The position numbers and the translations under genes were made by a program. This document shows, one piece after another, positions 43,758-52,498 of a DNA stretch of 64,000 bases. Numbering within the stretch: the stretch's first letter is position 1; each line of letters starts with the position of its first letter. Where the stretch lies: the NCBI GenBank assembly GCA_002296525.1, contig DBIA01000029.1, positions 12,969 to 76,968 of the forward strand, in the 5' to 3' direction. This DNA comes from Candidatus Neomicrothrix sp. UBA814. GTDB taxonomy: Bacteria > Actinomycetota > Acidimicrobiia > Acidimicrobiales > Poriferisodalaceae. The notes beneath the pieces are model-generated. The model was not told the origin of the DNA. It did no database searches and saw only the letters and a program-made list of their open reading frames with translations.

Positions 43758-45146
43758 ATGCTGACCGGTGAGGAATATAAAGGATCGTTGCAAGATGGCA
43801 GGGAAACGTTTTTCGAAGGAGAAAAAATCGACGACCTTGTTGAACATCCCCTCCTTGGTCAGACCGTAGAGACAACCGCTGCTGGTTATGACCGGTTCTA
43901 TGACCCGACACCTAACGCGACCTCCCCCCTAATGACAGTGCCTTCTTCAGCAGATGACCTACGGGAGATGATTCCGCTACTCCATGAAGCAGGGATGATG
44001 GCCCACGTCACCTACACATCCATCCAAACGCTGAAAACAGCTGCTGGACGAATGAATGATGTGAAACCCGACTACATCGAACGCATGAACGCATTCATCG
44101 CAGAAGCTCAAGTCGGCGATGTGCGAATAACTCAATGCATCACTGACGCTAAAGGAGACCGCTCTCGACCACCCGCAAAACAAGACGACCTTGACAGCTA
44201 TGTGAGAGTCGTCGATCGCCAGAGAGACGGAGTTGTCATCCGCGGCGCAAAGCTCCACATAACCGGCGCCTCTTTTGGTCACGAACTGCTAACGATCCCC
44301 ACCAAATCAATGAAAAGCGGTGAAGAAGACTGGTCCATCGGCTGCGCCGTTCCCGTCAATGCAGAAGGGGTACGAATCATTAACACGACATACGCTCCCC
44401 GTCACGAAGACACCCGCTCATTTCCAGTCTCAGGCACCCATCACTATCCCGAAGGGTTCGTGATCTTCGACGATGTATTTGTTCCACATGAGCGAATCTT
44501 CTTAGATGGCGAGACAGCTTTCGCCGCTGTCTTCGCTCACTCTCTCGGTTTGTGGGAACGCCTAGGAGGTCTCTCAGCTTTTGTTGAGGAAGCAGATCAA
44601 TTAGTTGGCTTAGCCCAATTGGTAGCTGAAGCCAATGGAACAGCAGGCATTGCCCACGTCAAAGAAAAGATCTCCGAAATGATTATTCACGCAACCCTCA
44701 TCCGGGCGACGTTAGAAGCAGCGATAGAAAACTGTAATGTCGGGCCCGAAGGAGCAGCTTTCCCCAACGAATTATTCACCAATGCTGGCAAATTCCACGC
44801 TGCCGCCAACTACAACCATATTGTTCGACACCTTCACGACATTGCCGGGGGAGCAGTCCTAACGACCCCAAGCCCCGCAGACTTCGAAAACAAAGAAGTA
44901 GGTGACCTCGCTCGCAAATACATGTCGACGGGACCTGACATTGACGGAGAGTACAGAGCACGTTTGATGCACACCATCCGAGACCTCACCGCTGACAGCT
45001 ATGGCGGGTGGAAATTCGTGACAAACATTCAAGCCGGAGGAGGCTTGTACGCTCAACGCATTGTCACCAGAAACCACTACGACCTAGACGCAGCAAAACT
45101 TAAAGCTCTCCAAGTTGCAGGTTTGAGCGAAAACGATAGTCACTGA
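43758..45146 (+). CDS. AbfD/HpaB-superfamily flavoprotein lacking [4Fe-4S] ligands
   Basis: A 462-residue protein of the 4-hydroxybutyryl-CoA dehydratase/4-hydroxyphenylacetate hydroxylase superfamily. It starts MLTGEEYKGSL with FFEGEKIDDLVEHP, as in AbfD, and contains ITDAKGDRSRPPAKQ, VVIRGAKLHITGASFGHE, VIFDDVFVPHERIFL and HDIAGGAVLTTPSPADF, all matching AbfD blocks. AbfD's cluster-binding cysteines lie in a 'TASCFQRC' segment; here that segment reads MAHVTYTS, and the later His/Cys segment reads LGLWERLGGLS. So it probably binds FAD but no [4Fe-4S]. It could be an isomerase or a FADH2-dependent hydroxylase; dehydration is unlikely. Confidence 0.78.
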   Translation: MLTGEEYKGSLQDGRETFFEGEKIDDLVEHPLLGQTVETTAAGYDRFYDPTPNATSPLMTVPSSADDLREMIPLLHEAGMMAHVTYTSIQTLKTAAGRMNDVKPDYIERMNAFIAEAQVGDVRITQCITDAKGDRSRPPAKQDDLDSYVRVVDRQRDGVVIRGAKLHITGASFGHELLTIPTKSMKSGEEDWSIGCAVPVNAEGVRIINTTYAPRHEDTRSFPVSGTHHYPEGFVIFDDVFVPHERIFLDGETAFAAVFAHSLGLWERLGGLSAFVEEADQLVGLAQLVAEANGTAGIAHVKEKISEMIIHATLIRATLEAAIENCNVGPEGAAFPNELFTNAGKFHAAANYNHIVRHLHDIAGGAVLTTPSPADFENKEVGDLARKYMSTGPDIDGEYRARLMHTIRDLTADSYGGWKFVTNIQAGGGLYAQRIVTRNHYDLDAAKLKALQVAGLSENDSH

Positions 45147-45985
45147 GACCGGAATCCTGTAATGGGTGGTGACCCCAAATCGAGCGGAGATTCTGGAACA
45201 TCGCCTGACGGACGAGGCCAGGCAATAGGAGTCACGCGCCCCTGAATCGGCTCCCCTTCTTGAATCCCCTGACGGTCAAGGCTCTGATGAGGAAAAGGTC
45301 GAGAACGTACGCAGCCGTCCTCAAAATAAATAACGCAATACACGCGGCGAACTTGATCAGAGCTGTTGGGCTTAGCTCGGTGCACCGTCAAGGAATGGTG
45401 GAAAACGACCGAGCCCACTGGAGCCTCCACCCAAACGACATCGGCTATCTCAGAGTGATCAAAATATGGATATGGCTCCTCGCGAATCTCGCGAGTGATG
45501 TCAGAAAACTTAGCTAAACCCAAGCGATGCGAACCCGGCGAATACCCCATTGCTCCCGACGCCAACGTCGACCCGTTAAAAGGGATCCAAGCCGTAATTT
45601 GTCTTGCCGGTCCCATAGGCCACAAAGGCCAGTCCTGATGAGGGTCTGTTTCCCGCCCTCCAGGCTCTTTGTAGAGCGCCTGGTCGTGCCAAATACGCAG
45701 CGCTTTAGCGCCAAGCAACGATGCCGCTACCTCCCCGAGTTTCTGGCTAAATGTCAACTCCTTAAGAGCAGGGTTATCCTCCCAAAGATTCATGCACTGC
45801 TGAAAACTCTGCTCATACAACGACTTGTCGCCCATTGACCGCGAGTCTTCGCCTACCCGGTCCTTAACAGCCCGATCAACGATTGACCCGAACAGTTCTA
45901 ACTCCGTTGCATCAAAGAAATCCTCTACAACCACAAACCCATCTCGATCAAACGCATCGAGGAGAGAGTTGTCTACTGCTGCCAC
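45140..45985 (-). CDS. PhyH-family Fe(II)/2-oxoglutarate dioxygenase
   Basis: A phytanoyl-CoA-dioxygenase-like protein of 281 residues. The iron facial triad is H116-x-D118 (DPHQDWPLW) and H202 (LTVHRAKPNSS), with R213 in QVRRVY suited to bind 2-oxoglutarate. The N-terminal DGFVVVEDFFDATEL is typical. It hydroxylates a carbon next to a carboxyl or CoA ester or a small osmolyte; the substrate cannot be read. It converges with the AbfD-like gene (7-bp overlap) and diverges from the D-aminoacylase-like gene. Confidence 0.88.
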   Translation of the reverse strand: MAAVDNSLLDAFDRDGFVVVEDFFDATELELFGSIVDRAVKDRVGEDSRSMGDKSLYEQSFQQCMNLWEDNPALKELTFSQKLGEVAASLLGAKALRIWHDQALYKEPGGRETDPHQDWPLWPMGPARQITAWIPFNGSTLASGAMGYSPGSHRLGLAKFSDITREIREEPYPYFDHSEIADVVWVEAPVGSVVFHHSLTVHRAKPNSSDQVRRVYCVIYFEDGCVRSRPFPHQSLDRQGIQEGEPIQGRVTPIAWPRPSGDVPESPLDLGSPPITGFRSQ

Positions 45986-46074
45986 CCTGCGAGTCTAGAT
46001 CCCCCGCGGAAATCATTCTGAGAACGCGCCGCCCTCCAACGAATAAGATTGGTGATGGGTGAGAGGGGAACTCA

Positions 46075-47802
46075 ATGCACGACATCGTTATTAGATCCGG
46101 CAAGGTAGTGGACGGCACCGGAAAAGCTATTCAACAAATGGACATCGCCATCGACAATGGGTTGATCACAGCAGTTGGCAACGACATAGGTGAAGGTCGA
46201 ACCGAAATTGATGCGTCCAATCATTTAGTCACCCCAGGCTTCGTTGATGTCCACACCCATTACGACGGACAAGCAACTTGGGACCCAGAAATGAGCCCCT
46301 CGTCCTATCACGGTGTAACGACGACCGTTTTCGGCAATTGTGGAGTTGGCTTCGCCCCCGCTCAACCAGATAGCCACGACTGGCTGATCCAACTCATGGA
46401 AGGGGTCGAAGATATCCCTGGAGCAGCCCTAGCTGAAGGCATCGAATGGAACTGGGAAACCTTTCCGGAATATCTTGACGCACTTGAGAAAATGCCAAGA
46501 GTGATGGACATCGCGACACAAGTGCCTCACGGTTCGGTACGTGCATATGTCATGGGGGAGCGCGGCGCACGCAACGAAGACCCCACAGCGGATGACTTAA
46601 TAGCGATGGCTCAAATCGTGCAAGAGGGAATCGAAGCCGGAGCTTTGGGCTTCACCTCCTCTCGAACCATGCTCCACCGAGCCCTCGACGGAGAACCTGT
46701 CCCGGGAACTTTTGCCGGCGCAGAAGAACTCATTGCAATGGGTAAAGCAGTCGCTGACGCGGGCGGCGGCGTTGTAGAAGTCGCATCCGATATTGGCCTT
46801 GGCGGCCTTGAAGGTAATTTCGGTTCCGATATCGACTGGATGCGAGCATTAGCCAACGATTACGGATTAACCGTCACCTACGCGTTGAACCAAGCTGACC
46901 GCCACCCGCAACAATGGCGCGAACTTCTTGAACTCTCTTCAGCACCGATCGATGGTGACGGCAAAGTAATTGCACAGGTAGCAGGTCGACCAGCGGGGTT
47001 GTTGTTTGGCCTTGAAACATCACTCCACCCATTCAAAATGCACCCCACATACATGGCATTGGCAGAGAAATGCACTCATTCGGAACTCATGGAAGAACTT
47101 TCCAAACCAGCGGTGAAAGAACAAATTCTAAGTGAAACCACCGGCTACACCGGACGCTTCAATTACGACGTCGCTCACGCCTTTCACAAGATGTACCCAT
47201 TACTCGACAACCCCGATTATGAACCTAAACCCGAAGACTCAGTAGAAGCTCGGGCCAAAAAAGAAAATCGCGACCCCTACGAATACGCCTACGACGTCCT
47301 CCTAGCGAAAAACGGAAAAGGCTTGATCTTCTTCCCGCTTGCCGACTTCGCAGAGCACACTCTTGATCCGACCTATGAACGCCTAAACCATCACGGCGCT
47401 TTCTGGAGCCTTTCCGACGGTGGAGCGCATTGCCGCTTGATATGTGACGCTTCAACCTCCACCTTCATGCTGAGTCACTGGACCCGAGACCGAACCAACG
47501 GTCCCAAAATGAAAGTTGAAGAAGCAGTCAAGTTGATGACTCATGACACAGCCGAAATCTACGGCTTGCTCGGCGATCGAGGCACCATTGAAGTTGGCAA
47601 ACGTGCCGATATAAACGTCATCGACTACGAGAATTTATCGATCTCGGCACCCGAGATGGTGTACGACCTTCCCACTGGAGCGCCTCGCCTCTTACAAGAA
47701 GCAAGTGGCTACAAAGCGACCCTAGTTGCCGGCGAAATCGTCCGAGAAAATGACGAATTCACCGGAGCCCGCCCAGGTCGCCTAATCCGTGGACGTCGAT
47801 AA
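46075..47802 (+). CDS. D-aminoacylase-like amidohydrolase (amidohydrolase family 3)
   Basis: A 575-residue N-acyl-D-amino-acid deacylase-type amidohydrolase. Motifs are GFVDVHTHYDGQATWDP (H60, H62) and TTVFGNCGVGFAP, with C89 at the place of the zinc-binding cysteine in D-aminoacylases. FTSSRTMLHRALDGEPVPGT and the late SDGGAHCRLICDAS (catalytic aspartate) also fit. The longer C-terminal half (residues 300-470) resembles the large actinobacterial/proteobacterial subfamily whose substrate is not established. It may connect with the carbamoylase genes in D-amino-acid or N-acyl compound use (speculative). Followed by an LLM gene 8 bp downstream. Confidence 0.85.
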   Translation: MHDIVIRSGKVVDGTGKAIQQMDIAIDNGLITAVGNDIGEGRTEIDASNHLVTPGFVDVHTHYDGQATWDPEMSPSSYHGVTTTVFGNCGVGFAPAQPDSHDWLIQLMEGVEDIPGAALAEGIEWNWETFPEYLDALEKMPRVMDIATQVPHGSVRAYVMGERGARNEDPTADDLIAMAQIVQEGIEAGALGFTSSRTMLHRALDGEPVPGTFAGAEELIAMGKAVADAGGGVVEVASDIGLGGLEGNFGSDIDWMRALANDYGLTVTYALNQADRHPQQWRELLELSSAPIDGDGKVIAQVAGRPAGLLFGLETSLHPFKMHPTYMALAEKCTHSELMEELSKPAVKEQILSETTGYTGRFNYDVAHAFHKMYPLLDNPDYEPKPEDSVEARAKKENRDPYEYAYDVLLAKNGKGLIFFPLADFAEHTLDPTYERLNHHGAFWSLSDGGAHCRLICDASTSTFMLSHWTRDRTNGPKMKVEEAVKLMTHDTAEIYGLLGDRGTIEVGKRADINVIDYENLSISAPEMVYDLPTGAPRLLQEASGYKATLVAGEIVRENDEFTGARPGRLIRGRR

Positions 47803-47810
47803 CTCTTATT

Positions 47811-48830
47811 GTGTTGAACTGCTGGGCACCGATCGGCCGAGGCGATGCCTCCACAATTGCGTCTCGCAGCCAAGAATTAGAACAACGCGGATATACAGGA
47901 GTTATCGGTAACCAAGTTTACGGACCACCATGGGCCAGCTTGGCAGTAGCAGCGACATCCACTAGCTCCTTGAAGTTAGAAACAGGAATCGCGATGGCAT
48001 TTGTACGTTCCCCGTTCGAAACTGCTTGCGCTGCTCTTGAACTTGACCAGATCAGTAACGGACGTTTCTCACTTGGTTTGGGTACCGCGCCCCAAACATG
48101 GACTGAAAATTTTTTTGATGAGGACTTCCAACCACCAATTGGGCGAATGCGCGAAATTATCGAAATTCTTCGGATGATCTTTGACGCCGCCGCGAATAAC
48201 GCTTCGTCGCTTCCGGACTACCACGGGAAGTATTACCAACTCTCATTTGGAGCTCTACACCCAAATTTCGGAGACGACGTCAGAAGAGTTCCCATATGGG
48301 TTGCTTCGCTTCGCGAAAAGCTATGTGAATTAGCAGGCGAATGCGCTGATGGCTTCATAGGTCACTCCATTTGGTCACAATGGTGGCTCGAGGAACGAGC
48401 GCTACCAGCACTTCACAAAGGAGCATCTCGCGCTGGACGCGACCTCGCCGATATAGAAGTGCAGCTCTGGTTAACGGCCTCAATTGACTCAGACCCAGCC
48501 GTTGCCGCGAGACGAGCGCGAGGCAACGTCGCTTTTTATGCTTCGATTCCCAGCTACCGTTCTTATTTCGAGGCCCACGGGTTCGGAGAACTATTCGACA
48601 CACTTGTAGAAGCAAGACGATCACTACCCCTAGAGAACTGCCTGGACTTGGTGCCTTTGGAAGCAGCGCGAACGTTCGCAGTCTGCGGAACTGCAGACGA
48701 AGTAGGGGAACAGATCCACAGCGTTGCCCAACACGCAACCTCTATCTGCGTGAAACCACCAATATGGGCTATCGAACCCTCAGAAGCCCAACACCAAGCC
48801 ACACTTATCGAACAACTACTGTTCGGCTAG
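47811..48830 (+). CDS. LLM-class (F420-type) flavin-dependent oxidoreductase
   Basis: The third luciferase-like oxidoreductase of the window, 339 residues. Features are RGYTGVIGNQVYGPPWASLA, LKLETGIAMAFVRSPFETA, SNGRFSLGLGTAPQTWTEN and RVPIWVASLREKLCELAGE. It resembles the actinobacterial MER/F420 group. The start is GTG 47811 (a TTG follows directly). It lies 8 bp after the D-aminoacylase-like gene and is probably co-expressed with it. Confidence 0.82.
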   Translation: MLNCWAPIGRGDASTIASRSQELEQRGYTGVIGNQVYGPPWASLAVAATSTSSLKLETGIAMAFVRSPFETACAALELDQISNGRFSLGLGTAPQTWTENFFDEDFQPPIGRMREIIEILRMIFDAAANNASSLPDYHGKYYQLSFGALHPNFGDDVRRVPIWVASLREKLCELAGECADGFIGHSIWSQWWLEERALPALHKGASRAGRDLADIEVQLWLTASIDSDPAVAARRARGNVAFYASIPSYRSYFEAHGFGELFDTLVEARRSLPLENCLDLVPLEAARTFAVCGTADEVGEQIHSVAQHATSICVKPPIWAIEPSEAQHQATLIEQLLFG

Positions 48831-48839
48831 ATAGGGCAG

Positions 48840-49256
48840 CTACGTCGGTTCGTTCGTGAGTTGTTCCAATAGGCCGCCGCTGTCGCTAACTATGTGACCT
48901 TCAACGACCTTGCCGTCCTCAATGGAGAAAATCGCCACCGCGTGACGCTCTACTTCGTTACCCGAAGCCGTCACCCCCATAAATGTCCCAGTATGAGTTC
49001 CTCTCAAGATGTATCTGACTGCTACAGAGTCTCCGTCGCTGACCATCTGCTGAATCTCGAATCGAGCATTACTAAGCGCAGAGTGATACGCCTTTAAGGA
49101 CTCAATGTGCTCAGCTAGAGAATGAGCCGAAGGGCCACCGTAACCATGCCGCACATAGTCCTGGGTAAATGAGGCTTCCACGACAGATAGATCTTGTTTG
49201 TTGAACCCATCTTCCATTATGTGGCGTACGAGTTCCTTAGCTTCGGCTCCGGTCAA
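48840..49256 (-). CDS. SnoaL-like ester-cyclase-family protein
   Basis: A 138-residue NTF2/SnoaL-fold protein. It has an early helix (NKQDLSVVEASFTQDYVRHG), HIESLKAYHSALSNARFEIQQMVSDGDSVAVRYILRGTHTG in several strands, and GKVVEGHIVSDSGGLLEQL at the end. This is the usual pattern of SnoaL-like polyketide-cyclase-related proteins, most of which have no assigned function. Confidence 0.8.
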   Translation of the reverse strand: MTGAEAKELVRHIMEDGFNKQDLSVVEASFTQDYVRHGYGGPSAHSLAEHIESLKAYHSALSNARFEIQQMVSDGDSVAVRYILRGTHTGTFMGVTASGNEVERHAVAIFSIEDGKVVEGHIVSDSGGLLEQLTNEPT

Positions 49257-49314
49257 TGTTCCCCCTCGTTTGATTCGCTAACGATAGTTGTCCTAACCAG
49301 CCAGGTAATAGAGA

Positions 49315-49953
49315 TCACTTTTTGTAGCCCCATACGGCATAAAGAGGATCACCTGGGCTGGAACTGTCCGTCCGTAGCTCAGCGTGAAGATCGGCCCAGC
49401 CGCCAGACCGCCGAAAATACTCACCCACAACAGCTACATGACCCTGATCATCCATTTGTCCCCAACCTTGTATTGCTTTTGTAGGGAAACATCGATTGGA
49501 AAAAGTGTTTACAAATACGCCGCCACTCTTGAGGCACCTATGCACCTCGTCAAACACCTCCAAAGGCCGAACCAAATAATCCACTGAGACGCAGCACACG
49601 ACACTGTCAAAACAATCATCACCAAAAGGAAGCTGCTGATCTTCGTTCAGGTCCTGCTGCACCCAAGAAGACATCTGTATGTTGCTTTTGAGTTCAGTCG
49701 TGTTCATACCCAACACGGTCAAGTCCTGCGGTGGGTCCAGGAAATGGCTAATCCAAGAGCCCATCAAATCTAAAACCTTGCCTCCGATTTTGAGATCGCG
49801 GTACAACTCACCTACAGCGGCAATTGCTCTTTCATCAATATGTGCGACCAACCTCGGTTCCAGATAAAACTCACGGTCTGGAGATTGGTCGACTCGGTCG
49901 AAAAATCCTGCGGGAAACCCCGCGTACCGGTCCTCTCCCGAATCGAAAGTCAT
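49315..49953 (-). CDS. SAM-dependent methyltransferase-like protein
   Basis: A 212-residue class I methyltransferase-like protein. GGKVLDLMGSWISHFL is a modified motif I, in which LDLMGSW replaces the usual LDLGCG. QQDLNEDQQLPFGDDCFDSVVCCVSVDYL corresponds to motifs II-III, and EVHRCLKSGGVFVNTFSNR to the post-III strand. The start at 49953 is chosen because the upstream gene stops at 49970. The altered glycine motif leaves cofactor binding less certain. Co-directional with the VOC gene. Confidence 0.75.
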   Translation of the reverse strand: MTFDSGEDRYAGFPAGFFDRVDQSPDREFYLEPRLVAHIDERAIAAVGELYRDLKIGGKVLDLMGSWISHFLDPPQDLTVLGMNTTELKSNIQMSSWVQQDLNEDQQLPFGDDCFDSVVCCVSVDYLVRPLEVFDEVHRCLKSGGVFVNTFSNRCFPTKAIQGWGQMDDQGHVAVVGEYFRRSGGWADLHAELRTDSSSPGDPLYAVWGYKK

Positions 49954-49969
49954 CCTTCCCCGCCGTCCT

Positions 49970-50347
49970 TCAGTCCCTAATTCTCTTGGCAAAGCTGAGG
50001 TCGTGTCCCGACGGGTCGGAGATAGGGAAAAACCTTTCACCCCAGGGGGCGTCTTTTGGTTCGGCGGTGGGAGAAAGCCCTGCAGCGATTGCGCGTTTAT
50101 AGAACTCGTCTACATCGTCGACATGAAAGATAACTCGCCCCCACCAGCGCGGAGATATCTCCTCTTCGCCAACTAACCATAGGTTTACAAAGCAAGACCC
50201 GGATTCCAAAGTAACGAAGGCGCTGGAAGAGTCACCAAATGTTTCAACGAAGCCAAGTGCTCGGTAGAAACCGACCGACTCCGCCATGTTTGCGGTGGCA
50301 AAAGTTATGGCGTCGATCCGTTGAACGTGACCTTCCGGTTGTTGCAC
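49970..50347 (-). CDS. VOC (glyoxalase/bleomycin-resistance) family protein
   Basis: A 125-residue single-unit VOC protein with two beta-alpha-beta-beta-beta modules. The first is ITFATANMAESVGFYRALGF...SCFVNLWLV and the second is RVIFHVDDVDEFYKRAIAAGL...FPISDPSGHDLSFAK. The metal-type residues H75-like (IFHVDD) and the E/H pattern near the C-terminus are only partly visible. Substrate unknown. It is followed 17 bp later by the methyltransferase gene. Confidence 0.82.
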   Translation of the reverse strand: MQQPEGHVQRIDAITFATANMAESVGFYRALGFVETFGDSSSAFVTLESGSCFVNLWLVGEEEISPRWWGRVIFHVDDVDEFYKRAIAAGLSPTAEPKDAPWGERFFPISDPSGHDLSFAKRIRD

Positions 50348-50492
50348 GGGAAGCCTTTCTTCGTCGTCTGTGAAGCTGAGAATAGAGCAGTAATTGAGAC
50401 TTGCAGCAAACCAGAACGGATATACAAGTCAACCCCATGTCACTAAGACGTTTGAGGGTGGTCTAACGTCACTCTTTGGAAGAGGGGAAAGT

Positions 50493-50849
50493 ATGAATTT
50501 CACGGATTTCAACGCAATGGTGGAAAGCAACGCAGCGTCACTTCGATCTAGCTGGCGAAATTATTCGCTGAGTTCTAGTGCGCTGATAGCTGTAATTGTC
50601 TTTGGTGGAGACCATCTTGATGGAAAACGTCCGATGATGGTGTTCGCCATCCTTGGTGTCAATCTTCTTTTGCTTCTGAGCAGCGACAGTCAAATGGCGC
50701 AATTCCAAGCTTTGAGAAAAGATATGCCCGCCGAACTAGCTGACTCGACTACAGGTAAAGAGTGGCTTAAAGCTCCGTTAGGAATCTTTAGAGCAATAAC
50801 AGCAGTTATGACCGCGGCTATCACTGTCACCATGTTGATGGCGCTGTAG
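50493..50849 (+). CDS. Small membrane protein of unknown function
   Basis: A 118-residue protein with about three hydrophobic segments: SSSALIAVIVFGG, MMVFAILGVNLLLLLS and a C-terminal AITAVMTAAITVTMLMAL. ATG 50493 is supported by AGAGGGGA 5 bp upstream. The frame extends further upstream, but without membrane or family character. I recognise no family. It is divergent from the VOC gene and 124 bp before a DUF805 gene. Confidence 0.6.
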   Translation: MNFTDFNAMVESNAASLRSSWRNYSLSSSALIAVIVFGGDHLDGKRPMMVFAILGVNLLLLLSSDSQMAQFQALRKDMPAELADSTTGKEWLKAPLGIFRAITAVMTAAITVTMLMAL

Positions 50850-50973
50850 CTCTGAAATTGATGAGCAAGGATTTGGCCCCAAGTACCGGTGTTCAAAGCT
50901 ATTCAGTGACAAGAGGTCAAAGTTTGTCTGACTTGCTGGCTTAAGGTTTCTCAACTGATTCTGGAGGTTTGAA

Positions 50974-51405
50974 ATGAAAGTTTTAAATTATTACGTTGAA
51001 TCTTGGCGACGTTTTGGAGATTTTCGGGGCCGGTCGTCGCGACCCGCCTATTGGTGGCCATTTCTTCTCCACCCTCTGGTGTTCTTTGTTCTTGGGGGTA
51101 TCTTCGCTGCCATTTTGGACCTTGATACCGATCAGATTGGACCGGAGATTGTTTATTTCATTGCCTACGTGTGGTTGTCGATCGCATTAGGAGTTCGTCG
51201 CCTGCATGACATAGGTCGAAAAGGAACATGGCTTCTACTTGGTCTTGTCCCCTTCGGTAATTTGGTTCTGCTGTATTGGCTTGTTCAGCCCAGTTCTGTA
51301 GAAACCAACGAATGGGGAGATTCGGGAGCGCAAGGTGAAATTACGACAGCCAGCAGTGACACCGAACCAGAACCGCCGCAACAAACAAGCGACATCATTC
51401 GGTGA
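50974..51405 (+). CDS. DUF805 family membrane protein
   Basis: A 143-residue DUF805 protein. It begins with YYVESWRRFGDFRGRSSRPAYWW, the family's 'F.GRA.R..YW' region. Hydrophobic spans follow, then the diagnostic VRRLHDIGRKGTWLLLGLVP. It ends in an acidic/polar tail. Ribosome site GGAGG is 7 bp upstream. The function of the family is unknown. Confidence 0.88.
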   Translation: MKVLNYYVESWRRFGDFRGRSSRPAYWWPFLLHPLVFFVLGGIFAAILDLDTDQIGPEIVYFIAYVWLSIALGVRRLHDIGRKGTWLLLGLVPFGNLVLLYWLVQPSSVETNEWGDSGAQGEITTASSDTEPEPPQQTSDIIR

Positions 51406-51454
51406 CTAGAGACTTAGCGGCCGCTAGCTAAAGCAGCTCGCAAGGCGCCAGGAA

Positions 51455-51591
51455 TTACTCCAAGTTAAGAAGCTGCTCTTCGGTAACACCGAGCTGTGCC
51501 GCGGCAGCAGCAATATTTGGATCGCTTAATGTTGATCCCTTTTGACCTCTTTTGTTGGCGCTGTTATGGCACGATCAGCCTTAGGTGCCAT
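51455..51591 (-). pseudogene. Possible small frameshifted gene
   Basis: On the minus strand an ATG at 51591 opens MAPKADRAITAPTKEVK and soon stops (…RDQH). A -1 shift near 51546-51552 at the AAAAGGG run continues into STLSDPNIAAAAAQLG and VTEEQLLNLE before a stop at 51455-51457. The second part is low-complexity but protein-like. It could be a decayed small gene, a sequencing indel in a homopolymer, or chance. No family recognised and no ribosome site. Confidence 0.25.
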
Positions 51592-51606
51592 GAGAAAGGG
51601 CCGTGA

Positions 51607-52476
51607 ATGATGAGCCATGTCGAGCTAACGGAACAAATGATTGACTCGATGCGAGTGCGCGACCCTGACGAACCAGTAGCGATGATTAACTTGCTGAAAT
51701 TTCGTGACATCACCCAGCCTGAAGCCGACATAAGTTCAATTAGCGGCCGTGATTGTTACTTCAATCATTACGCAGCAGGAGTTTCTCCTATAGCGGATCG
51801 TCTTGGCACCGGGTATTCCCTTCTCTATCGCAATGAGGTGCATTCGTGTTTCTTCGCCACCGTCAACGAAGATTGGGACTATCTGCTGATCGTCCAATAT
51901 CCCTCCAGAAGCGCCTTTATTGAGATGATTACGGACCCGGAATATCAAGAGCTTCTTAGGTACCGATCCAACGCTCTTACGAATAGTCGACTCATCGAAT
52001 GTGTAAATGACACCCCAGCGGGTTACCCGTTGAATCTTCAAGCACCGCCACCATCGGATCCGATCATTGAACGACCAGGGCTCTTCAGTGACCCTCGGGT
52101 AAATGCAGTCAACGAGCGGGACCCAAAACAACCAACGGATATGTTGAATCTGATTCGCCTCGCTGAGGTCACGCGGTCCGGTGGAGGGGTTGACAACATG
52201 TCAGGCGCCGAGGGTTATGAGGAGTACCGAACTGGAGTCACTTCTCTATATGCAGAACGAGCAGGTGTTGAAATCACATGGCGTGCTTTTCCAGTTGCGA
52301 CGCTCATAGGCCCAGAAGAAGAATGTTGGGACGAAGCCCTGATCTATCACTATCAAAGTCGCGAGCAAATGCTTTCAATGTTCACCGACTATGACGACTA
52401 TCGCGTCAATCATCTTCCAAAACGAAATGCATCAATCATTGATGGCCGGCTCATCGAAACCACAAACGAGAAATGA
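51607..52476 (+). CDS. Tandem DUF1330-like protein
   Basis: A 289-residue protein that looks like two copies of a DUF1330-type (dimeric alpha-beta barrel) domain. Copy 1 has RDPDEPVAMINLLKFRD...FNHYAAGVSPIADRLG...WDYLLIVQYPSRSAFIEM. Copy 2 (from about 165) has RDPKQPTDMLNLIRLAE...EEYRTGVTSLYAERAG...WDEALIYHYQSREQMLSM. The pairing of 'D.V.M(I/L)NL(L/I)' and 'Y.SR..(F/M)' is repeated in order. The function of the family is unknown. The start may be 51607 or the next codon. Confidence 0.7.
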   Translation: MMSHVELTEQMIDSMRVRDPDEPVAMINLLKFRDITQPEADISSISGRDCYFNHYAAGVSPIADRLGTGYSLLYRNEVHSCFFATVNEDWDYLLIVQYPSRSAFIEMITDPEYQELLRYRSNALTNSRLIECVNDTPAGYPLNLQAPPPSDPIIERPGLFSDPRVNAVNERDPKQPTDMLNLIRLAEVTRSGGGVDNMSGAEGYEEYRTGVTSLYAERAGVEITWRAFPVATLIGPEEECWDEALIYHYQSREQMLSMFTDYDDYRVNHLPKRNASIIDGRLIETTNEK

Positions 52477-52498
52477 CGACGCCACTATGTAATCAACG

